DNA from: Deltaproteobacteria bacterium
GTDB lineage: Bacteria; Desulfobacterota; Desulfarculia; Adiutricales; Adiutricaceae
Length of the DNA stretch: 64,000 nt
Direction: 5' to 3'
NCBI GenBank assembly: GCA_031273455.1
Contig: JAISRZ010000069.1
Location: 34,579-98,578, forward strand
Below the pieces are notes generated by a model. That model was not told the DNA's origin, did no database searches, and saw only the letters and a list, made by a program, of their open reading frames with translations. Of this stretch, positions 60,221 to 64,000 are shown one piece after another. The position numbers were made by a program, and so were the translations under genes. The stretch's first letter is position 1; each line of letters starts with the position of its first letter.

Positions 60221-61095
60221 CGGGCTTTATCCTCTTACTCGGCTTCGCCTTCATCGCTTTAGCCATGGTTTTAGTCGGGGCCGGTCGGGACTGGCTCTCT
60301 AGCTACCAAAACTACTTCCTTCTCCTCCAAGATGGGCATGGGCTACTCCCGGGGGTTAAAGTTAAGTTCTTGCGCTTAGACATTGGCCGAGTCACCAACT
60401 TGGAATTGACCGACAACAACATGGTGAAGATCCATTTAACCATCCTCTCCGAGTACGCATCCAAACTAAAGGGCGATAGCTTAGCCAGCGTCTCTAGCCC
60501 GACCATCATTGGCAGCGAGTATATTGAGATTGTCCCGGGCGGCCCGGAAAGTCAGCCCATCCCCCCGGGTGGGCAAATCCCGGCCCGGGATCCCCAGACC
60601 ATTGACGACATCATCGCCTCCATCCAGATCGAGCGGAAGCTGGAGCAGTTGGACACTATCATGCGGAACGTCGTGGCCATCACCGACCGCTTAAAAGAGC
60701 CCAATGGGCCCCTTTTTGGGACCATGGAGAACTTAAAGCGGGTCACCGGCCAAGTGGCCGCTGGCGGCGGCACGGTGGGCTCTTTGGTCATGCGCGATGT
60801 GGCCCACGAGGAGTTGGTGGCCACTTTGCAGGAATTGAAAGAGGCCAGCGAAAGTATCGCCAAATCGGCCAAAGGGTTGCAAAAGGATCTACCGGTTATC
60901 ACCGCTAAGATTGAGGCCATCTTACGGCAAGTGGAGGCCGGGACTCGCTCCTTTCCCGAGGTGGCTCGAGGGGCCCGAGAAGGGGTTAGGGAAGTCGATC
61001 AAATCTTAGACTCGGTTAAACGGAATTTTCTGATCCGCGGGAACTTGTCGCCCGACACGCCCCCGGAAAGCTTAACCAGACCGGCTCGGGAATGA
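60193..61095 (+). CDS. mlaD: MlaD-like MCE-domain protein
   Basis: The 300 residues have an N-terminal membrane anchor (about 9-28, IAGFILLLGFAFIALAMVLVG) and an MCE domain (about 38-125: YFLLLQDGHGLLPGVKVKFLRLDIGRVTNLELTDNNMVKIHLTI...SPTIIGSEYIEIVPGG). A long helical C-terminal part follows (about 140-290) with IQIERKLEQLDTIMRNVVAITDRLKE. MCE proteins form hexameric rings that carry phospholipids between the membranes. GGAGG precedes the ATG at 60193, inside the end of the pseudo-ATPase gene. Its last base region overlaps the next gene by 4 bases. Confidence 0.92.
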   Translation: MRYSWSEKIAGFILLLGFAFIALAMVLVGAGRDWLSSYQNYFLLLQDGHGLLPGVKVKFLRLDIGRVTNLELTDNNMVKIHLTILSEYASKLKGDSLASVSSPTIIGSEYIEIVPGGPESQPIPPGGQIPARDPQTIDDIIASIQIERKLEQLDTIMRNVVAITDRLKEPNGPLFGTMENLKRVTGQVAAGGGTVGSLVMRDVAHEELVATLQELKEASESIAKSAKGLQKDLPVITAKIEAILRQVEAGTRSFPEVARGAREGVREVDQILDSVKRNFLIRGNLSPDTPPESLTRPARE

Positions 61096-62045
61096 TGACC
61101 GTGGCTAAAGGCTCTATTATCGCCCGCTTAATTTTATTGGCTCTTTTGATCGGGGCGCCTTTGGCCTGTGGGGGGCCTTTACCGCCCAATGACCCCTTTA
61201 ACCTGGGGCAAGCCAAGGACAGTTTAGCTAAAGGGAACCACTGGTACCTTCGGGGGTGCCACAAAGAAGCGGCCCGGTTCTTCACTGAGGGCTTAATCTT
61301 CGCCCGGTTAGCCGATAACGCCCCTTTAATGGTCATGGCCCATAACTCTTTAGGAACCGCCCTTTTAGCCCAAGGCCAGCTAAACGCAGCGGCCAACCAA
61401 CTGGCTAAAGCCTTGGATTTAACCGAGACCTTGCCCAATAAACCGGAGCTGGATAGCGTCTTAGGCAACTTGGGGACCTTAGCCTTTAAGGCCCAAAGGC
61501 CGCTAGACGCCGCCGAGTTCTGGGAGGCGGCCTTAGTCGCCGCCCCCCCCAGCCGGAAAGCCATTTACCTGGCTAACTTAGCTCGCCTCCAGCAAAACGA
61601 TCCATCGTCCCCGAAATTTATGGAGTACGTGGCCGCGGCTAACGCCGCCGCCACTGACCAAGACACCCCTTTACCGGCTAAGGCCGACGCCTGGTCTTTA
61701 GCCGCCCTTTTGGCCTTCACCCAAGGGGATATCCCCGAGGCCAGCGAGCGCTTGGCGGCGGCCTTGGCTTTGGATCGCCAAACGGAAAACGTCTCGGGTC
61801 TAGCCCAAAACTTAGAGCTGGCCGGAAAAATCCAAATCAAGCAAGAGGCTTACCCCCAAGCGGCCCAGAGCTTTGACCGGGCCTTTTACCTTTACGCGGC
61901 TTTAGGCGAGCGGACGGCTTTAGGCCGGATCGTGGAGTTATTGAAAACCACCCACCAAAAAGGGTTTCCTAAAGATCTAAGCCCGTACCAAAAGATTCTC
62001 CATAACCCAACCAACTTCCAACCTCTAACCGACTCTTGCCCCTAA
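61092..62045 (+). CDS. TPR-repeat lipoprotein
   Basis: The 317 residues start with a lipoprotein signal (LILLALLIGAPLACGG, lipobox PLAC). A chain of helical TPR-like repeats follows, for example HWYLRGCHKEAARFFTEGLIFARLA, AHNSLGTALLAQGQLNAAANQLAKALDL, VLGNLGTLAFKAQRPLDAAEFWEAALVAA, and AQNLELAGKIQIKQEAYPQAAQSFDRAFYLYAAL. It is expected at the outer or inner membrane facing the periplasm as a protein-protein adaptor. The ATGA overlap with the MCE gene places it in the same operon, where a periplasmic partner for the MCE ring would be expected; it does not look like MlaC. Confidence 0.85.
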   Translation: MMTVAKGSIIARLILLALLIGAPLACGGPLPPNDPFNLGQAKDSLAKGNHWYLRGCHKEAARFFTEGLIFARLADNAPLMVMAHNSLGTALLAQGQLNAAANQLAKALDLTETLPNKPELDSVLGNLGTLAFKAQRPLDAAEFWEAALVAAPPSRKAIYLANLARLQQNDPSSPKFMEYVAAANAAATDQDTPLPAKADAWSLAALLAFTQGDIPEASERLAAALALDRQTENVSGLAQNLELAGKIQIKQEAYPQAAQSFDRAFYLYAALGERTALGRIVELLKTTHQKGFPKDLSPYQKILHNPTNFQPLTDSCP

Positions 62046-62683
62046 CCTCTGGCTCAACCGCCTCTAGCCAAAAACCAGCCCGTAAAACGGCCAAAAACCG
62101 CCCGAGAGGGCTCTTAATCCCCTTAAGCCTACCATGGGGCTTGGGGGGCCTTGCCCTTAAATGGGCGTAAGCCCTGGAAATAGAAAACTTGTTAGACATC
62201 TTCTTAGCGTTCATGAAGGCTAACAATCACAATGAGGGGCTTGGTCAAAGATCTTATGGCCATAGAGACGCTAACCGCCCCCCAAAGCGCGTCCCCGGGT
62301 GGCTTTCGGCCTAATAAAAAAAGATAAAGGGACAATTAAACGGCCATAAGGGGGCCTAAGGTTGAGCCAGACGCTTAAAACCGGAATCCGTACACAAGGG
62401 GGTTAACAGGGCGGCCCTTTTTGTCTTGACGCCCACTTTTGGTAGGGCCTTACGGCCAATCGCTCTTCCCATTAAACCCCCCAAAGAATTTCCCTAAACG
62501 CCTATTGCGCCTTAACTATTCTGGCTAGGGATATCCCCACTCCCGGTAAGTTTTTTAGCTGAGCGATAGTTGAGGGCGATTAGCGAGAAGGTCTTTATAA
62601 TCTAATTTTCTAGCCCCTAAATGAAAAAAACTCTATAATTTTATAGGGTGACGTTAAAAACGACATTATTTTTTGTAGAGGGC

Positions 62684-62713
62684 TTGACTTTCTATTCCGC
62701 GCTGGGGTAAAAT
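62684..62713 (+). promoter_or_regulatory. Sigma-70-like promoter upstream of the GFVTNSSSTSF gene
   Basis: TTGACT and TAAAAT are separated by 18 bases. The leader to the next gene would be about 345 bases and includes several hairpins. Confidence 0.5.
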
Positions 62714-62901
62714 GCCTTCATAAGTTAAAGGGCATCGGTTTTCGGGACTAACCTCTCAGCCAAGGGTTGATTTTAGGAAATATTAATTTCTAATAATTTT
62801 ATGATAATTATACCATAAGATTGCAAAAATTGCTATCATTTCGGCGATAAATAACCTAAGACAACGACTTTTTGGGCCGCTTTAATCATTCCGGTCAACC
62901 G

Positions 62902-63041
62902 TAGACCGCAGGGTCTAGACTTATCGGTCCTAGGGCCTCATCGAGGCCCTGGCGACCCTGGCCCTATCATAAACGCCCGACTCAGAGAAATTTTAGTTTA
63001 TTTGGCTTTTTTCCTAACGGTTTATAGCGCTTTCGCGCTAT
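62902..63041 (+). promoter_or_regulatory. Hairpin-rich leader
   Basis: Three perfect hairpins occur in a row: TAGACC/GGTCTA (6 bp, 62902-62917), AGGGCCTC/GAGGCCCT (8 bp, 3-base loop, 62932-62950) and ATAGCGC/GCGCTAT (7 bp, TTTC loop, 63024-63041). None is followed by a T-run, so they look like leader structure or protein-binding sites rather than terminators. The last is 24 bases from the ATG of the next gene. Confidence 0.45.
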
Positions 63042-63065
63042 TCTAAACGCCAGGGAGGCGTTATC

Positions 63066-63482
63066 ATGAAAGTTCGTCAAGGCTTTGTGACCAACAGCTC
63101 ATCCACTAGTTTTGTCATCTCGCTGAAAGGCGATTTTACGCGGGATAATTTTTTTAAGGCCTTAGGCCTAAAAAAAGACTTCCCTTTAGCCAATGTCATA
63201 ACTAGTTTATTTAAAACTATTCAGTCCAGGGCTGAAGATTTTGAGGAAATTATTCCTAAAGGCAAATCATTTGAAGATTTAACGCCTGAATGGCTAGCCG
63301 AAACGGACCACTGCGGTCTCGAAGAAGAACTGGACACCATCAAAAAGCTTTTGGCTGAAAAGCGAAAAGTTTATTTTGGAGAATTTTGGGATGATAATGG
63401 CGACGCGGCTGAAGCTTTTTTACGCTTTAGCTATTGTAGCGTTTCCACCGATGATCTGTATTTTGAGACCCTAAATGATTGA
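63066..63482 (+). CDS. Uncharacterised protein with N-terminal RQGFVTNSSSTSF motif
   Basis: The 138-residue protein starts MKVRQGFVTNSSSTSFVISLKG. This R-x-GFV-(S/T)-NSSS-x-SF start is, as far as I recall, shared by many otherwise different hypothetical bacterial, archaeal and phage proteins, always at the very N-terminus, with no known function. The rest is acidic and mixed alpha/beta: FFKALGLKKDF, ETDHCGLEEELDTIKKLLAEKRKVYFGEFWDDNGDAAEAFLRF. There is no signal peptide or membrane segment. AGGGAGGCG precedes the ATG. It stands alone after a hairpin-rich leader. I cannot assign a function. Confidence 0.85.
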   Translation: MKVRQGFVTNSSSTSFVISLKGDFTRDNFFKALGLKKDFPLANVITSLFKTIQSRAEDFEEIIPKGKSFEDLTPEWLAETDHCGLEEELDTIKKLLAEKRKVYFGEFWDDNGDAAEAFLRFSYCSVSTDDLYFETLND

Positions 63483-63867
63483 CAACTCTTGATTATTCGG
63501 GTCGATCATTATTTCGCGCTTTTAATCATAAAAATGGCCCGGCTATTTTTGGTAATGAAATATCATAAATAAATGGTTAAATATCATAAATCACAAGATT
63601 TTATAGGTTAATCCAGGGCCAAACGCTCGTACCTTTAAGATCGTAGCCAATGTTCTTAAGCTAAAAGGGCGCGAAACTTGCCTGGCCCTTGACGTTTTTA
63701 CGCGGTATTTGTTATTAAAATACCAATATTATGGCCTAGTTAACCAAAAGAGATCGAACTAAGTTTTTTGGCTTTTTTCTTATACTAAAAGTTTTACCCA
63801 CGTTCCGCCCATTCGTAGGTCTTAAGGGGGATTTACCAAGGTTCTAAGTCCTAAGGGAGAAGTAAAG
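63483..63867. other. Intergenic region with a 13-bp direct repeat
   Basis: AATGATTGAC (63474) and GTCGATCATT (63501) can pair across the stop codon of the upstream gene. A 13-bp direct repeat is listed separately. No gene is seen. Confidence 0.5.
63558..63591. repeat. Two 13-bp direct repeats, AAATATCATAAAT, 21 bp apart
   Basis: Identical copies lie at 63558-63570 and 63579-63591. Their centre-to-centre distance of 21 bp is two helical turns, as expected for a regulator binding one DNA face. They lie upstream of the AAA-ATPase-like gene at the window end. Confidence 0.7.
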
Positions 63868-64000
63868 ATGACCCTAAAAAGATTACCATTAGGCGATAGG
63901 TCATTCCCGCAAATTATAGACGAGAACTTTTTATACGCGGACAAAACCAGATATATCTATGAGACCCTGAACGGCGACTCCAATCGTTATTTTTTGTCCC
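63868..64000 (+). CDS. AAA-ATPase-like protein (partial, continues past the window)
   Basis: Only the first 44 codons are visible: MTLKRLPLGDRSFPQIIDENFLYADKTRYIYETLNGDSNRYFLS. The order LPxGxxSFxxIIxxxxxYxDKTxYIxxLxxxxxxYFLS is the standard start of the AAA-ATPase_like family that carries a C-terminal PD-(D/E)XK domain, the same family as the gene at 39158. The expected P-loop (RPRRFGKS type) would lie just past the window end. AGGGAGAAG precedes the ATG at a good distance. Confidence 0.8.
   Translation, partial: MTLKRLPLGDRSFPQIIDENFLYADKTRYIYETLNGDSNRYFLS

Larger units (their letters stand above)
62046..63065. other. 1.0-kb gap with a promoter and a hairpin-rich leader
   Basis: No gene is seen. 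The promoter at 62684 and three hairpins between 62902 and 63041 are listed separately; the first ~600 bases show nothing I can name. Confidence 0.5.

Noticed and set aside
1-64000. CRISPR arrays, tRNA or rRNA genes, insertion sequences, integrases
   Set aside because: I looked for regularly spaced repeats, TpsiC-loop-like motifs, transposase or integrase sequences and terminal inverted repeats and saw none that I could support.

Overview
The window reads as chromosomal DNA of a Gram-negative, flagellated, motile bacterium. The outer-membrane side is shown by a FadL-like porin, the LptF/LptG lipopolysaccharide exporter pair, an Mla-like lipid-transport operon and lipoproteins. Motility is shown by flgB-flgC-fliE, a chemoreceptor and a CheW. 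The gene mix (many hybrid kinases, Sel1-repeat proteins, AAA-ATPase/PD-(D/E)XK proteins of the kind expanded in gut bacteria) fits a host- or gut-associated member of the Desulfobacterota/Deltaproteobacteria. That placement is inference; the window has no rRNA. Many 300-1100 bp gaps without credible genes, one decayed gene copy and local AT-rich patches suggest a genome that is gaining and losing DNA.

Layout. 1-3.0 kb: two tandem secreted Sel1-repeat proteins (minus; the first is cut by the window edge). 3.5-5.1 kb: an AT-rich PD-(D/E)XK nuclease-like gene that may be split by a frameshift. 6.3-7.6 kb: FadL-family porin. 7.6-28.4 kb: the core of the window, a signalling island with five hybrid histidine kinases carrying different sensor heads, a stand-alone Hpt protein, a diacylglycerol-kinase-like enzyme, a MalT-like LuxR regulator and a receiver-HD-GYP protein. 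29-30.9 kb (minus): a GGDEF protein with a decayed receiver, overlapping a PilZ-like gene. 31.4-33.1 kb: dtd, then fliE/flgC/flgB. 33.2-35.8 kb: an ABC importer of the TrpXYZ type. 36.7-38.5 kb: chemoreceptor. 38.6-40.9 kb: a decayed copy and an intact copy of an AAA-ATPase/PD-(D/E)XK gene. 41.2-45.1 kb: ruvX-mltG-lptF-lptG operon. 45.7-48.5 kb: BI-1 family protein, small membrane protein, flavodoxin-like reductase, DegT aminotransferase. 49.0-53.0 kb: rpe, class IV aminotransferase, YbhN-like protein, hisH, hisF. 53.7-56.5 kb: RRM protein, a structured non-coding stretch, and an AT-rich DUF3696-type ATPase. 57.3-62.0 kb: cheW, a glycine-zipper lipoprotein and an MlaE-F-D-like operon whose ATPase has lost its catalytic motifs. 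63.1 kb to the end: a protein with an N-terminal GFVTNSSSTSF motif and the start of another AAA-ATPase-like gene.

How it may work together. The kinases share nearly the same transmitter, receiver and Hpt parts, and the Hpt parts share an extra C-terminal helical module. No ordinary DNA-binding response regulator is encoded among them. The only complete receiver with an output domain is a probable c-di-GMP phosphodiesterase, and a probable diguanylate cyclase with a PilZ-like partner lies next door. I infer a multi-input phosphorelay feeding c-di-GMP, close to flagellar genes and a chemoreceptor. The most unusual items are the shared post-Hpt module, the pseudo-ATPase in the Mla-like operon, a candidate small RNA at about 36.4 kb, and the GFVTNSSSTSF protein behind a hairpin-rich leader.
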